From a candidate division FCPU426 bacterium (GTDB taxonomy: Bacteria > Oederibacteriota > Muellerivitia > Muellerivitales > Muellerivitaceae), in NCBI GenBank assembly GCA_030041545.1, contig JASHNQ010000037.1, positions 1-56,924 of the forward strand: DNA of 56,924 nucleotides, written 5' to 3'. The translations under genes and the position numbers were made by a program. Below, piece by piece: positions 17,841 to 28,342 of this stretch. The stretch's first letter is position 1. The number at the start of each line of letters is the position of its first letter. Below the pieces are notes generated by a model that did not search any database, was not told the origin of the DNA, and was given only the letters and a program-made list of their open reading frames with translations.

Positions 17841-17935
17841 CTTTGGCTCGCGAAAATCCTTCACAAGCAAAAGGTCAAGAAGCGGGGTTTCAAGTTTTTG
17901 GTTGGCTGGAAAAAGTTCAGGCTTGGACGGCCAGC

Positions 17936-18376
17936 TTACTTCGTCTTTTTAATCCAAAAATCCTCGAGGTATTTCACGATGACCATGTAATGGTCCATAT
18001 CCATGGGTTTGACGATGTAGAAATTGGCGTTGTTCTTGTAGGCCTCCAGGACATCCGCCTCATTCTTGGAGGAAGTCATGACCAGGGTCGGGATATGGCT
18101 CAGCAGTCTGTCCTGTTTGATCTGCGCCAGGACCTCCCGCCCGTCCACCTTGGGCAAATTAAGGTCCAATAGGATCAGGTCCGGCTCGCGGGAGTCCTGG
18201 TATTTACCCTCATGATAGAGGTAATCCAGGGCTTCCGAACCGTTGCGAACCGCAATCAGGCGGACCGGAAACTTCGCCATCTTGAGTATTTCCTTCATGA
18301 TGGTAATGTCCGCCGGGTTATCCTCGACCTGCAGGATCTCAAACGGCCTTTGACTCATCTCCAACTTGACCGACAT
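17936..18376 (-). CDS. Single-domain response regulator (Rcp1-like)
   Basis: This 146-aa protein is one REC domain without an output domain. It has the acidic pocket VEDN (residues 17-20), phospho-acceptor Asp71 in LILLDLNLP, Thr101 in VMTSS and Lys123 in NFYIVKPMD. The long spacing and the KPMD ending are typical of Rcp1-type regulators that pair with phytochrome-like kinases. The ATG at 18376 follows GGGGAGGA and lies 38 bases inside the end of the upstream kinase gene, so kinase and regulator are almost surely a pair. It may relay phosphate to another protein or act by protein binding. Confidence 0.92.
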   Translation of the reverse strand: MSVKLEMSQRPFEILQVEDNPADITIMKEILKMAKFPVRLIAVRNGSEALDYLYHEGKYQDSREPDLILLDLNLPKVDGREVLAQIKQDRLLSHIPTLVMTSSKNEADVLEAYKNNANFYIVKPMDMDHYMVIVKYLEDFWIKKTK

Positions 18377-19706
18377 GTTGTCCTCCCCTGATCTGTTTGG
18401 GTATCGTGAAATAAAAAACCGAGCCTTTTCCCGGTTCGGATTTGACCCAGATTTTCCCGTTATGTTGCTCGACGATCTTTTTACAAAGCGCAAGGCCGAT
18501 TCCCGTGCCCGGGTATTCCTCCCGCGCGTGCAGCCTCTGGAAGACCACGAAGATCTTCTCGAAATATTGGGGCTCGATGCCGATCCCGTTGTCCTCCACG
18601 CTGAAAAGCCACTGGTCCATTTCCGCCCTGGCACGGATGTGGACCTTGGGCTTTTTCCCCCCGTTGAACTTGATGGCGTTCCCGATGAGGTTCTGGAACA
18701 GGAGCACCAGGTGCGTCCGGTCGGCCTCCAACTCGGGCAGGGGCTCGCAGGTAACCTGGGCCCCGCTTTCCTCGATGGAAAGCGTCAGGTTGGACAGGGC
18801 CTCCTGCACGATTTCACCCGATTGGACCGTTTCGGGTGAGAGGGACCGGCCGCCCAGTCGCGTATAGGATAAAAGGTCGTCGATCAGCCTCTGGATCCGG
18901 CGGGCCCCCTCCACGACATATTGGAGGTATTCCTCGCTGGTGGGGTCCAATTGGTGGTCAAAATGCCTTTGAAGGAGCTGGACGAAGCTGGTGATCATCC
19001 TTAATGGCTCCCTCAGGTCGTGGGAGGAAACGTGGACGAACTGTTGGAGTTCGGCGTTGGACCGGGCCAGTTCCCTGGCCCTTTCCTCGGCCAGGGCGGA
19101 CCTTTCCGCGACCCTTTGTTCCAGTGAACTGTTAAGGTTCCTTAATTTTTCATCCGAATGGCGCAGTTCCTGTTCGGCCCTTCGGCGGACGGCGTTTTCC
19201 TTTTTCAACTCCAAATTCGCCGATTCCAATTCCCGGACATACCGTTCCAGTTCAACGTTGAGCTTTTGGATCTGCCGGGTCTTATTATGGAGTTCGATGA
19301 AGACGAGGACCTTGGACTTCAGGATTTCAGGGACCAGGGGCTTGAGGAGGTAATCCACCGCCCCCACCTTGTATCCCCGGAAAATTTCGGTTTCGGTGCG
19401 GCCGACGGCCGTCAGGAAAATAATGGGGGTTAGCCGGTTTTTCTCCCTCTGCCGGATCAGGCGGGCCGTCTCGAAGCCATCCATGACGGGCATGGCCACG
19501 TCGAGGAGGATCACGGCGAACTCCTCGTTCATCAGGTGCCGCAGGGCCTCCCTGCCCGAACCGGCACGGACCAGCCTTTGGCCCAGGCTCTCCAGGACGG
19601 CCTCCAGGGCCAGGAGATTGGCGGGCTCGTCGTCCACCATGAGGATGTTCACGGGCGCCGGTTTCTCCTCGGCCGCCTGGGGATGGGTCTGGGTTTCAGG
19701 TTCCAT
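18339..19706 (-). CDS. REC-HisKA-HATPase sensor kinase
   Basis: This 455-aa soluble kinase has an N-terminal REC domain (VDDEPAN, acceptor Asp69, Lys122 in LLKPL), a coiled-coil segment (about 140-220), a HisKA domain with SSHDLREPLR (His229) and a HATPase domain with N box LIGNAIKFNGG, DNGIGIEP and GTGIGLALCK. The SHDLREPLR form of the H-box is that of Cph1-type kinases, which phosphorylate Rcp1-like regulators; the adjacent gene encodes one. The receiver at the front suggests it is itself controlled by another kinase, perhaps the giant kinase encoded just upstream. ATG at 19706 follows AAGGA; a TTG 48 bases upstream is less likely. Confidence 0.9.
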   Translation of the reverse strand: MEPETQTHPQAAEEKPAPVNILMVDDEPANLLALEAVLESLGQRLVRAGSGREALRHLMNEEFAVILLDVAMPVMDGFETARLIRQREKNRLTPIIFLTAVGRTETEIFRGYKVGAVDYLLKPLVPEILKSKVLVFIELHNKTRQIQKLNVELERYVRELESANLELKKENAVRRRAEQELRHSDEKLRNLNSSLEQRVAERSALAEERARELARSNAELQQFVHVSSHDLREPLRMITSFVQLLQRHFDHQLDPTSEEYLQYVVEGARRIQRLIDDLLSYTRLGGRSLSPETVQSGEIVQEALSNLTLSIEESGAQVTCEPLPELEADRTHLVLLFQNLIGNAIKFNGGKKPKVHIRARAEMDQWLFSVEDNGIGIEPQYFEKIFVVFQRLHAREEYPGTGIGLALCKKIVEQHNGKIWVKSEPGKGSVFYFTIPKQIRGGQHVGQVGDESKAV

Positions 19707-19815
19707 GTCCACGTCCTTGAAAGTCAGCTCATTAGGTGACGGGCAACGGCTCAATGTATCGGGCGAAGCCGGTAAGTCCGTTCCTGTGGCCCGTGAGCTG
19801 TCAACCGTGAGCGCC

Positions 19816-22800
19816 TTATCTGTACAGCCAGTTCTGCATCAGCGACAAAAGCTGGTCCGAATCGATGGGTTTGGTGATGTAGTCGGAAGCTCCCGTTTCG
19901 ATGCATTTCTCCCGGTCCCCCTTCATGGCCTTGGCCGTCACGGCGACGATCGGCAGGGACTTGTACTTTTCGATCTTCCGGATGGCCCGCATGGTGTCGT
20001 AGCCGTCCATCTCCGGCATCATGATGTCCATCAGCACCACGTCCACGTCCGGGTTCCTGGAAAGCACCTCCAGGGCCTCCTTGCCGCTCTCGGCCGAGAC
20101 CACGGTCATCTGGTTACGCTCCAGCAGGCTGGTCATGGCGAAAATGTTGCGCATGTCGTCGTCCACCACGAGGGCCTTCTTGCCGACCATGATCTGGCCG
20201 GGCTGGTGGAGCCTCTCCACGATTTCCTTTTTTGCCTCCGGCAGCTTGGCCGTGACGCGGTGCAGGTAAAGGGCGGTCTCGTCGAAAAGCCTTTCGAAGG
20301 ACCGCGCTTCCTTGATCACGCGGGTCTTGGCGGCTGTCCTGAGCATTTCCTCGTCCTTCCTCCCAAGTTCGCGGTCCTGGTAGACCACGATGGGAAGGTT
20401 GGCGTGGGCCCGGTCTTTTTTCAGCGCCTTCAGGAGGGACAGGTTCTCCTTGTCCGGGAGCAGGACCAAGCAGTCAAACTGGTTTTTCTTGAGGAAATCC
20501 AGCGCTTCGCCGCTGTCCTTGGCGGGCGTGACCAACACGTCGTCGCCCCCGAGCAGGTCCCGCAGGGAATCCCGGATTTCCCTTTCCCCCCCCAAAAGAA
20601 GGAGGTTCCTCACTCGTCGGGTGCAGAAGAGGCGCAGTTCGTCCAGCGATTGGTCCATTTCCGCCTTGGTAACGGGCTTGGAGAAGAAGGCCACCGCACC
20701 CTCCTGCAGGCCCCGCACCCGGTCCTCGTTGGCCGAAATGATCTGCACGGGGACATGCCGGATGGAGGGGTCGTTCTTGAACCGCGCCAGCACTTTCCAT
20801 CCGTCCATGTCCGGCAGCCGGATGTCCAGGGTGACGGCGCTGGGCTTGATCTCGTTCACCATCCTCAAGGCCGAGTCCCCGCCCACGGCCGCCACGGCCT
20901 TGAAGCCCTTTTGGCGCGCCTCCTCCACCAGGATTCGCGCGAAGGAAGGTTCGTCCTCGATGATGAGGAGGACAGGGTCCCCGGGCTGGAGGTTGTTGCG
21001 GTCGTCCTCCACCACGTCGCCCTGGGCCAGCAGGGTGTCGGGGGAGAGGCGGCTGGCCAGGCGGTAGGGCATGTTGAGCAGGAAGGGCGCGGGTTCTTCC
21101 GCCTTCTCCGTTTTTTCCGGCTTGCCCTCGGGCGCGGTCGGGCGGTAGTTGGCGGGCAGGTACAGCACGAAAGTGCTGCCCTTCCCCTGCACGCTGGAGG
21201 CAAGGATGACTTGCCCCCCCAGCAGTTTGGCCAGCTCGCGGCTGATGGAAAGCCCCAGGCCCGTGCCGCCGTACTTTCGGCTGGTGCCGGATTCGGCCTG
21301 TTGGAAGGCCTCGAAAATGATCTTTTGCTTGTCCCGGGGGATGCCGATGCCCGTGTCCGAGACCGTGAAGGCGATGACGGATTCCGCCTGGCTTAAGATC
21401 GGATGGTCCGCGCTCCAGCCGCTGTTGGCGGGCGCCACCCTCAGGGAAACCGATCCTTTTTCGGTGAACTTGAAGGCGTTGGAAAGCAGGTTTCTCAGGA
21501 TCTGCTCCAGGCGTTTGCTGTCGGTGTAGATTTCCTCGGACGTGGTGGGGTCCACTTCGATGGCGAAGTGCAGGCTCTTGCCCTCGGCCACGTGGCGGAA
21601 TACGCGGTCCAGGTGCTGGCGCATCTCCGTGAAGGCCATGTTGTTCTGGTCCAGCGTCATGGTCCCGGACTCGACCTTGGAGAGGTCCAGGATGTCGTTG
21701 ATCAGGGCCAACAGGTCCCCGCCCGAGGCGTGGATGGTCCGGGCGTACTCGATCTGTTTATCCGTAAGGTTCCCCGAATCCTCCGCCAGTTGTTGGGAGA
21801 GGATCAGCATGCTGTTCAAGGGGGTCCGCAGTTCGTGGGACATGTTGGAGAGGAACTCGGACTTGTACTTGGAGGTCAGGGCCAGTTGGTCGGCCTTCTC
21901 CTCCAGGGCCTGGTTGGTGCGGCGCAGTTCCTCCTGCTGGTGCTGCAGGCTTTTCAAAAGCGTCTCCGTTCGCAGCGTGGCCTCCAGGTTGTTCAAAACG
22001 ATGCCGATGACTTCTACCAGTTGGTCCAGGAAGGCCAACTGGGTGGGGTTAAAGGCCTCGAAGGAGGCCAGCTCCAGCACCGCCTTCATTTGGCCCTCGA
22101 AGAGGGTGGGTATCACCACGATGTTGGCCGCCACGGCCTCGCCCAGGCCCGAACTCACCTTCAGGTAATCCTTGGGGGGCGCCGTCAGAATGATCCTCTC
22201 CTTGTTCTTGGCGCACTCCCCGATGAGCCCCTCGCCGATGGCCAATTCCTGCTTGAGGCCTTCCAAGGACTGGGGGGCGAAAGCGGAAAGCAGCCTTAAG
22301 CCCGTTTCGCCCGTTTCCTTGGTATCCGCCAGGTAAAAAACGCCGTAGCGGGCAGGGACCACCTTGGAGAGCTCGTTCAGGATGGAGGAGGCCACCGTCT
22401 GCAAGTCCCGTTGCCCCTGCAGCATGCGGGTGAAATGGGCCAGGTTGGTCTTGAGCCAGTCCTGGTCCGCGTTCTTCTGTGTGGTGCCGCGCAGGTTGGC
22501 GATCATCTGGTTGATGGTGTCTTTGAGGGTTTCCACTTCGCCGCTGGCTTCCACGCGGATGGAGCGGGTCAGGTCCCCCTTGGTGACGGCGGTCGCCACC
22601 TCGGCGATGGCGCGCACCTGGGTGGTCAAGTTGGCCGCCAATTGGTTGACGTTGTCGGTCAGGGCCTTCCAGGTCCCGGCCGCGCCCGGCACGTTGGCCT
22701 GGCCGCCCAGTTTTCCCTCCACGCCCACTTCCTTGGCCACCGTGGTGACCTGGGCCGCGAAGGTGGCCAGGGTGTCGATCATGGCGTTGATGGTGTCGGT

Positions 22801-25701
22801 CAGGGCCGCGATCTCGCCCTTGGCCGCCATGACCAATTTTTTGGTCAGGTCGCCGTTGGCCACGGCCGTCACGACCTTGGCGATGCCGCGCACCTGGTCG
22901 GTCAGGTTGGCGGCCATCAGGTTCACGTTGTCGGTCAGGTCCTTCCAGGTGCCGGAGACTCCCGGAACCTGGGCCTGGCCGCCCAACTTCCCTTCCGTGC
23001 CTACCTCGCGGGCCACGCGCGTCACCTCGCCCGCGAAGCTGTTGAGCTGGTCCACCATGGTGTTGATGGTGTTTTTAAGTTCCAGGATCTCGCCCTTGAC
23101 GTCCACGGTGATCTTCCGGGACAGGTCGCCGCGGGCCACGGCCGTGGTCACGGCCGCGATGTTACGCACCTGGCCCGTCAGGTTGGCGGCCATCAGGTTC
23201 ACGTTGTCGGTCAGGTCCTTCCAGGTGCCGCCCACGCCGGGCACCTGGGCCTGGCCGCCCAGCTTGCCTTCCGTGCCCACCTCGCGGGCCACGCGCGTCA
23301 CCTCGCCCGCGAAGCTGTTGAGCTGGTCCACCATGGTGTTGATGGTGTCCTTGAGCTCCAGGATCTCGCCCCGCACGTCCACCGTGATCTTCTTGGAAAG
23401 GTCGCCCTTGGCCACAGCCGTGGTCACGGCCGCGATATTGCGCACCTGGCTGGTGAGGTTGCCGGCCATGAAATTCACGTTGTCGGTCAGGTCCTTCCAG
23501 GTGCCGGCCACGCCGGGCACTGCGGCCTGGCCGCCCAGTTTCCCTTCCGTGCCCACCTCGCGGGCCACGCGGGTCACTTCCGAAGCGAAGGAGGGGAGCT
23601 GGTCCACCATGGTGTTGATGGTGTTTTTGAGCTCCAAAATCTCGCCTTTCACGTCCACCGTGATCTTGCGCGACAGGTCCCCCTTGGCCACGGCCGTGGT
23701 CACGTCCGCGATGTTGCGCACCTGGCCCGTCAGGTTGGCGGCCATCAGGTTGACGTTGTCGGTCAAGTCCTTCCAGGTGCCGCCCACGCCGGGCACCTGG
23801 GCCTGGCCGCCCAGCTTGCCTTCCGTGCCCACCTCGCGGGCCACGCGGGTCACTTCGGAAGCGAAGGACCGAAGCTGGTCCACCATGGTGTTGATGGTCT
23901 CTTTTAACTGGAGGATTTCGCCACGCACGTCGGCCGTGATCTTCTTGGATAGGTCGCCGTTGGCCACGGCCGTGGTGACTTCCGCGATGTTGCGCACCTG
24001 CCCGGTCAGGTTGCCGGCCATGGAATTGACGCTGTCGGTCAGGTCTTTCCAGGTTCCGGCAACGCCCTTGACCTGGGCCTGGCCGCCCAGTTTTCCCTCG
24101 GTGCCGACCTCGCGGGCCACGCGGGTCACCTCGGAAGCGAAGGAGGAAAGCTGGTCCACCATGGTGTTGATGGTGTCCTTCAGCTCCAAAATCTCGCCCT
24201 TCACGTCCACCGTGATCTTGCGCGAGAGGTCCCCTTTGGCCACGACCGTGGTCACGTCCGCGATGTTGCGCACCTGGGCCGTGAGGTTGCCGGCCATGAA
24301 GTTCACGTTGTCGGTCAAGTCCTTCCAGGTGCCGGCCACGCCGGGCACGATGGCCTGGCCGCCCAGTTTTCCCTCGGTGCCCACCTCGCGGGCCACGCGG
24401 GTCACCTCCGAGGCGAAGGACCGCAGCTGGTCCACCATGGTATTGATGGTTTCCTTCAATTGGAGGATTTCGCCACGCACATCGGCCGTGATCTTCTTGG
24501 ACAAGTCGCCGTTGGCCACCGCGATGGTGACCTCCGCGATATTGCGCACCTGCCCGGTCAGGTTGCCGGCCATGATGTTGACGCTATCGGTCAGGTCCTT
24601 CCAGGTGCCGCCCACGCCGGGCACCACGGCCTGCCCGCCCAGCTTGCCTTCGGTGCCCACCTCGCGGGCCACGCGGGTTACCTCGCCCGCGAAGCTGTTG
24701 AGCTGGACCACCATGGTGTTAATGGTGTCCTTGAGCTCCAGTATCTCGCCGCGCACGTCCACCGTGATCTTGCGGGACAGGTCGCCCCGGGCCACTGCCG
24801 TGGTGACTTCCGCGATGTTGCGCACCTGGCTGGTGAGGTTGCCGGCCATGAAATTCACGCTGTCGGTCAAGTCCTTCCAGGTGCCGGCCACGCCGGGCAC
24901 GATGGCTTGGCCGCCCAGCTTTCCCTCGGTGCCCACCTCGCGGGCCACGCGGGTCACCTCCGAGGCGAAGGACCGCAGCTGGTCCACCATGGTGTTGATG
25001 GTTTCCTTTAATTGGAGGATTTCGCCTCGCACGTCCACCGTGATCTTTTTCGACAGGTCGCCGTTGGCCACCGCGATGGTGACCTCCGCGATGTTGCGCA
25101 CCTGGGCCGTGAGGTTGCTGGCCATGGAATTGACGTTATCGGTCAGGTCTTTCCAGATGCCCGCCAGCCCCGAGACGGCCGCCTGGCCGCCCAATTTACC
25201 CTCCGTTCCCACTTCCCGGGCCACGCGGGTCACCTCGGAGGCGAAGGAGTTCAGCAGGTCCACCATGGTGTTCACGGTCCGGGCGGTCTTGAAGAACTCG
25301 CCCTTGAGGGGCCTGTCCCCTACTTCCAGCATGGCGGTTTGGGAAAGATCGCCCTTGGCCACGGCGCCGATGACCCGGGACATCTCGCTGGTGGGCCTTA
25401 CCAGCTCCTCGACAAGGGTATTGACCGAGGAAACCATCCCCGCCCAGGAGCCGGTAAAGTCGCCGGTGTTGGCCCTCTGGTCGATCTTTCCCTCCACGCC
25501 CACTTCAAATCCCAACCGTTCCAGTTCCCGGGCCATGCGTTGGTTGCGCTCCACGACCTGGTTGAAGGTGTCGGCGATCTTCCCCGCCCTGCCTGTCCAA
25601 TCGTTGGGAAGGCGGACCGAGAAGTCACCGTTTTTAAGGGCGTTCAAGGCTAATATCAATTTTTGACTGTCGAGTTCCTGCTCTAAAACTCCTGCGTCCA
25701 T
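19816..25701 (-). CDS. Giant poly-HAMP hybrid histidine kinase
   Basis: This 1961-aa soluble protein has no TM segment. Order: divergent HAMP-like units (1-151), ten 92-residue HAMP repeats (152-1071), a GAF-like domain (about 1095-1235), coiled coil, HisKA with [11 protein letters not shown] (His1289), HATPase ([24 protein letters not shown]), REC1 (Asp1626 in [10 protein letters not shown]), a degenerate REC2 (about 1697-1810, acceptor Asp lost in LVLLPDKE), and REC3 (Asp1892 in [11 protein letters not shown]). Poly-HAMP kinases of this plan resemble fungal group III (Nik1) kinases and bacterial relatives, where HAMP chains pass conformational signals. ATG at 25701 follows a strong AAGGAGG. 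The signal sensed is unknown. It lies upstream of the REC-HK/RR pair in the same direction. Confidence 0.93.
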   Translation of the reverse strand: MDAGVLEQELDSQKLILALNALKNGDFSVRLPNDWTGRAGKIADTFNQVVERNQRMARELERLGFEVGVEGKIDQRANTGDFTGSWAGMVSSVNTLVEELVRPTSEMSRVIGAVAKGDLSQTAMLEVGDRPLKGEFFKTARTVNTMVDLLNSFASEVTRVAREVGTEGKLGGQAAVSGLAGIWKDLTDNVNSMASNLTAQVRNIAEVTIAVANGDLSKKITVDVRGEILQLKETINTMVDQLRSFASEVTRVAREVGTEGKLGGQAIVPGVAGTWKDLTDSVNFMAGNLTSQVRNIAEVTTAVARGDLSRKITVDVRGEILELKDTINTMVVQLNSFAGEVTRVAREVGTEGKLGGQAVVPGVGGTWKDLTDSVNIMAGNLTGQVRNIAEVTIAVANGDLSKKITADVRGEILQLKETINTMVDQLRSFASEVTRVAREVGTEGKLGGQAIVPGVAGTWKDLTDNVNFMAGNLTAQVRNIADVTTVVAKGDLSRKITVDVKGEILELKDTINTMVDQLSSFASEVTRVAREVGTEGKLGGQAQVKGVAGTWKDLTDSVNSMAGNLTGQVRNIAEVTTAVANGDLSKKITADVRGEILQLKETINTMVDQLRSFASEVTRVAREVGTEGKLGGQAQVPGVGGTWKDLTDNVNLMAANLTGQVRNIADVTTAVAKGDLSRKITVDVKGEILELKNTINTMVDQLPSFASEVTRVAREVGTEGKLGGQAAVPGVAGTWKDLTDNVNFMAGNLTSQVRNIAAVTTAVAKGDLSKKITVDVRGEILELKDTINTMVDQLNSFAGEVTRVAREVGTEGKLGGQAQVPGVGGTWKDLTDNVNLMAANLTGQVRNIAAVTTAVARGDLSRKITVDVKGEILELKNTINTMVDQLNSFAGEVTRVAREVGTEGKLGGQAQVPGVSGTWKDLTDNVNLMAANLTDQVRGIAKVVTAVANGDLTKKLVMAAKGEIAALTDTINAMIDTLATFAAQVTTVAKEVGVEGKLGGQANVPGAAGTWKALTDNVNQLAANLTTQVRAIAEVATAVTKGDLTRSIRVEASGEVETLKDTINQMIANLRGTTQKNADQDWLKTNLAHFTRMLQGQRDLQTVASSILNELSKVVPARYGVFYLADTKETGETGLRLLSAFAPQSLEGLKQELAIGEGLIGECAKNKERIILTAPPKDYLKVSSGLGEAVAANIVVIPTLFEGQMKAVLELASFEAFNPTQLAFLDQLVEVIGIVLNNLEATLRTETLLKSLQHQQEELRRTNQALEEKADQLALTSKYKSEFLSNMSHELRTPLNSMLILSQQLAEDSGNLTDKQIEYARTIHASGGDLLALINDILDLSKVESGTMTLDQNNMAFTEMRQHLDRVFRHVAEGKSLHFAIEVDPTTSEEIYTDSKRLEQILRNLLSNAFKFTEKGSVSLRVAPANSGWSADHPILSQAESVIAFTVSDTGIGIPRDKQKIIFEAFQQAESGTSRKYGGTGLGLSISRELAKLLGGQVILASSVQGKGSTFVLYLPANYRPTAPEGKPEKTEKAEEPAPFLLNMPYRLASRLSPDTLLAQGDVVEDDRNNLQPGDPVLLIIEDEPSFARILVEEARQKGFKAVAAVGGDSALRMVNEIKPSAVTLDIRLPDMDGWKVLARFKNDPSIRHVPVQIISANEDRVRGLQEGAVAFFSKPVTKAEMDQSLDELRLFCTRRVRNLLLLGGEREIRDSLRDLLGGDDVLVTPAKDSGEALDFLKKNQFDCLVLLPDKENLSLLKALKKDRAHANLPIVVYQDRELGRKDEEMLRTAAKTRVIKEARSFERLFDETALYLHRVTAKLPEAKKEIVERLHQPGQIMVGKKALVVDDDMRNIFAMTSLLERNQMTVVSAESGKEALEVLSRNPDVDVVLMDIMMPEMDGYDTMRAIRKIEKYKSLPIVAVTAKAMKGDREKCIETGASDYITKPIDSDQLLSLMQNWLYR
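22489..25248 (-). repeat. Ten tandem 276-bp coding repeats (HAMP units)
   Basis: Ten in-register 92-codon units encode residues 152-1071 of the giant kinase. Each begins SFA(S/G)[14 protein letters not shown] or a close variant, passes through GTWKDLTD and QVRNIA, and ends in INTMVDQL. Units 1-8 are nearly identical; 9 and 10 diverge. Two classes alternate: type A (ANGDLSKK with LQLKET) in units 1, 3 and 5, and type B (GDLSRK with LELKDT or LELKNT) in 2, 4, 6 and 8; unit 7 is a B-like mix. Confidence 0.95.
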
Positions 25702-26042
25702 GGCCGCCTCCTTGAAATACTTTCCGCCTGGAGGCAAACCCGTTATGCCGCCCCCCGGCTGGAGATTTTGAACTTGGGTTATACGGATGTTTTTTGCGGC
25801 TGTTGCAGCAGCTTCGAAAAATCGGTTTAACGGAGGGTTAAACTCCCCCCTTCAGTGTAGAAACATAAATTTTTAAAATTCAAGTGGGGAATGTCACTTT
25901 GGTCGCGGGAAAATCTAATATTAGCTGAAAATTCATGGTTCGAGAAGATGTGGTGGGAAGAGGAGAAAGGGTTTCGAAGGCGGGAGAGCGGTTTAAAACG
26001 TTTTCGACCGTTCGCTCCTGGGGTTCCCGCTCCCAAAGGAGA
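25702..26042. other. Intergenic region upstream of the giant kinase
   Basis: This 341-bp gap follows the response-regulator gene and leads to the giant kinase. It is A/T-richer than its neighbours. A perfect inverted pair GTTTAAC-GGAGG-GTTAAAC lies at 25825-25843 and could be an operator. No convincing gene or promoter pair was found; a 69-codon minus-strand frame here lacks a ribosome site and is not supported. Confidence 0.4.
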
Positions 26043-26498
26043 TCAGGAGGTCCGCCTTGTCCCGAAACTTTTGACCCAAAACTCCTTGAGGTATTTCATT
26101 AATTCCCCGTATTGGTCTGGATCCATGGGCTTGGTGACAAAGTGGCTGACATTAAGCCGAACCGCCCAATCTCGGTCCAAATCGCTGTCCGAACTGGTCA
26201 AAATAACGACCGGAAGGCTTTTCCAAGCCGGATTTTGCCGTAGCTCAACCAAGACCGTCATGCCGTCCTTTTTCGGCAGGTTCAGGTCCAACAACAACAC
26301 GTCCGGAGGGGGGCTTGAGGCGTAACGCCCCTGCCGGTTTAGGAACTGAAGGGCTTCATCCCAATCGCCCACGGTGTTTAAGTGCATGGGAAAACCGGCG
26401 TCTTTGACCGCTTTTTTAAGAAGCACCACATCACCCAGGTTGTCCTCAACATGGAGGACTTCCAGGATACGGCCGGCAACCTTCGGCTTGAGCGCCAT
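26043..26498 (-). CDS. Single-domain response regulator (Rcp1-like)
   Basis: This 151-aa lone REC domain has VEDN at 17-20, acceptor Asp71 in VLLLDLNLPKKDG, the TSSDSD switch region and Lys123 in HFVTKPMD. It is a paralogue of the receivers at 17936 and 27736. A strong GGAGG precedes the ATG at 26498. It follows the REC-PAS-GGDEF gene by 21 bp and is probably in its operon, where it may compete for or shuttle phosphate. It has no output domain, so regulation would be by protein contact. Confidence 0.9.
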   Translation of the reverse strand: MALKPKVAGRILEVLHVEDNLGDVVLLKKAVKDAGFPMHLNTVGDWDEALQFLNRQGRYASSPPPDVLLLDLNLPKKDGMTVLVELRQNPAWKSLPVVILTSSDSDLDRDWAVRLNVSHFVTKPMDPDQYGELMKYLKEFWVKSFGTRRTS

Positions 26499-26519
26499 AC
26501 TTTTTACCTCCGGAAGGGT

Positions 26520-27821
26520 TTACGCCCGAAAAACCGCGTAACGGCCTTTTCCCTCAGACTTTGCCTGGTACATGGCCGCATCGGCGGCTTGAAGGATTCC
26601 ATCGGCGTCTTTTTTACCGCAATCGGAATAGGCGATTCCGATGCTGGCCAAGGTTGGGATGGATTTATCCCTCAGGGTCATGGGTATTTTCAGGGACCCC
26701 ACGATACGGTCCGCCACTTCCAGGGCCTCCTGGGGGCCGTGGAGGTCCTCCAAAAGCACCGTGAATTCGTCCCCCCCCATCCGCGCCACCAAGTCGCTGG
26801 GCCGGACGCTCACTTTGACCCTCCGGGCGAATTCGACCAGGAAACGGTCTCCGGCCCGGTGCCCTAAGTTGTCGTTGACGAACTTCAAGCGGTCCAGGTC
26901 CAGGAAAAATACCGCGAAAAGGGCGGAGGGCCTCCGGTCAAGGCGTAAATGGGCGCGTTCCAGGCCCACCATGAAAAAATCCCGGTTAGGGAGTCCTGTC
27001 AAGGGATCATAAAAGGCGCGGAGCGCCAACTGCTGCTCCATGTTCCGGTGCTTGGTGAAATCAGTGAAGGAACCGGCGATACGGGTGGCGCGGCCCATGG
27101 AATCGAAGGTAGCCTGTCCCCGGCTCAATACCCAAAGGTAACGGCCGCTTTTGTGCCTCAGGCGGTGCTCGTTGGCGTAATGGACGGCCTGTCCCGAAAT
27201 ATGTTGATCCAAATCCTGTTTGACCTTTTCGAGATCCTCGGGGTGGACCCGCAGCAGCCATTCATTCGGGTCGTCCCCGACCTCATTCTCCGAAAAACCA
27301 AGCATGAGTTTCCAACGCGTGGAAAAAAAAGCCTTGTTGGTCCTCAAATCCCAATCCCAAAGCCCGTCGTTCGACCCCTCGGCGGCCAAAAAATAACGTT
27401 CTTCTTTTTCATGGAGGCGGGTGAGAAGTTTATGCCTCTCCAAGGCATAGCGGATGGATCGGGTTAGCAAGGTGCCGTCCACGTCATCTTTCAGGAGGTA
27501 ATCCTCGGCTCCTTCTCGCAAAGCCTCCACGGCCGCCTCCTTGCTGCCCGCCCCGGTCAGGACAATGATGGGCAACTGGGGCGCGGCATGGTGTACTTGG
27601 CAAAGGGTCTCCAAACCGGAGGAATCAGGCAAATAAAGGTCCAAAACAACGGCATCAAAGGGCTCTTGGGCCAGTCGTTTCAAGCCTTCGGAAAGCCGTG
27701 GAGCGGCGTCCAGTCGGCAAGGAAAAGATTTTTCTTTAGTGAGGGCCACCTTCAAGAGGCCGACATCCCCGGGATTGTCTTCCAAAACCAGGATATGGAT
27801 TGAGGGTTTTTCCGGACTCAC
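26520..27821 (-). CDS. REC-PAS-GGDEF response regulator (diguanylate cyclase)
   Basis: This 433-aa protein has a receiver (LEDNPGD, acceptor Asp61, Lys in YLLKDD), a PAS domain (NDGLWDWDLRTNKAFFS to TRIAGSFTDFT) and a GGDEF domain (DPLTGLPNRDFF, LDLDRLKFVNDNLGH, MGGDEF). The intact GGDEF implies synthesis of c-di-GMP from GTP, and RPSD five residues before it is the RxxD inhibitory site, so feedback control is expected. Output is plausibly exopolysaccharide control given the adjacent locus. The GTG at 27821 is chosen because GAGGGAGGG precedes it; an ATG at 27860 is the alternative. The start lies within the 3' end of the upstream receiver gene. Confidence 0.9.
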   Translation of the reverse strand: MSPEKPSIHILVLEDNPGDVGLLKVALTKEKSFPCRLDAAPRLSEGLKRLAQEPFDAVVLDLYLPDSSGLETLCQVHHAAPQLPIIVLTGAGSKEAAVEALREGAEDYLLKDDVDGTLLTRSIRYALERHKLLTRLHEKEERYFLAAEGSNDGLWDWDLRTNKAFFSTRWKLMLGFSENEVGDDPNEWLLRVHPEDLEKVKQDLDQHISGQAVHYANEHRLRHKSGRYLWVLSRGQATFDSMGRATRIAGSFTDFTKHRNMEQQLALRAFYDPLTGLPNRDFFMVGLERAHLRLDRRPSALFAVFFLDLDRLKFVNDNLGHRAGDRFLVEFARRVKVSVRPSDLVARMGGDEFTVLLEDLHGPQEALEVADRIVGSLKIPMTLRDKSIPTLASIGIAYSDCGKKDADGILQAADAAMYQAKSEGKGRYAVFRA

Positions 27822-28311
27822 GCTTCCCTCCCTCAAAAGAAGGCTCTTCTCCCCATCCATTCGGATGACGCTTAAAACGGTAGGGAGTAAACCATATTTC
27901 CTCCAAATACCGGACGGTCTCAAATAATTGGTTTAGGTCCATGGGTTTCACGATGTAGAAATTGGCCTTTTCCTCATAGGCCCGGCAGAGGTCTTCGTTG
28001 TTTTTCAGGCAGGTTAAGACGATGACCGGAATATGGGAAAGCCCGGGATGGGAACGGATCTCGTTCAAGACCCAATGGCCGTCCCTGCCGGGCATGTTAA
28101 GGTCCAAAAGGATGACGTCAGGCAATGCGTCTTCACCAAGGCCCTGTTTTTGAAGAAGGTAATCCATGGCTTCCTCGCCATTGGAAGCCCGGTTAACCTC
28201 CACAGGAATATCGGTTTCTCGGAACGCTTCAACCGTCAAGCCGGCGTCAACCAAATTATCCTCCACCAGAAGGACTTGAACGTTTCGGTAACGGTTTTGG
28301 GTGGAAGTCAT
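27736..28311 (-). CDS. Single-domain response regulator with C-terminal extension
   Basis: This 191-aa protein has a REC domain (VEDNLVD, Asp70 in VILLDLNMP, Thr100, Lys122 in NFYIVKPMD) followed by about 45 residues of low complexity (Arg/Gly/Pro-rich). The extension overlaps the next gene by 86 bases in another frame, so it may be a by-product of overlap rather than a domain. The ATG at 28311 follows AAGGCGG. It is the first of the three receiver genes in this operon-like set and is likely co-translated with the diguanylate cyclase. Confidence 0.87.
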   Translation of the reverse strand: MTSTQNRYRNVQVLLVEDNLVDAGLTVEAFRETDIPVEVNRASNGEEAMDYLLQKQGLGEDALPDVILLDLNMPGRDGHWVLNEIRSHPGLSHIPVIVLTCLKNNEDLCRAYEEKANFYIVKPMDLNQLFETVRYLEEIWFTPYRFKRHPNGWGEEPSFEGGKRESGKTLNPYPGFGRQSRGCRPLEGGPH

Positions 28312-28342
28312 GGATTTTACCGCCTTTCCATGGTTGAGGAGG

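Larger units (their letters stand above)
17455..17935. other. AT-rich leader/intergenic region upstream of the polysaccharide locus
   Basis: This 480-bp gap is upstream of the initiating transferase and downstream of a response-regulator gene. It is strongly A/T-rich compared with both neighbours and should contain the operon promoter, but no clear -35/-10 pair could be picked. It holds an inverted repeat in the leader, a small palindrome TTTGTA-AAGTC-TACAAA near 17670-17686, and a terminator-like palindrome (separate entries). No gene is apparent. Confidence 0.5.

Noticed and set aside
22364-25666. A plus-strand frame of about 1100 codons opposite the HAMP repeats, and further long plus-strand frames at 19369-21396 and 22411-23907
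   Set aside because: They are antisense shadows of the giant kinase caused by GC-rich codon bias and the repeat register; no ribosome site or recognisable domain, and repetitive composition mirrors the sense strand.
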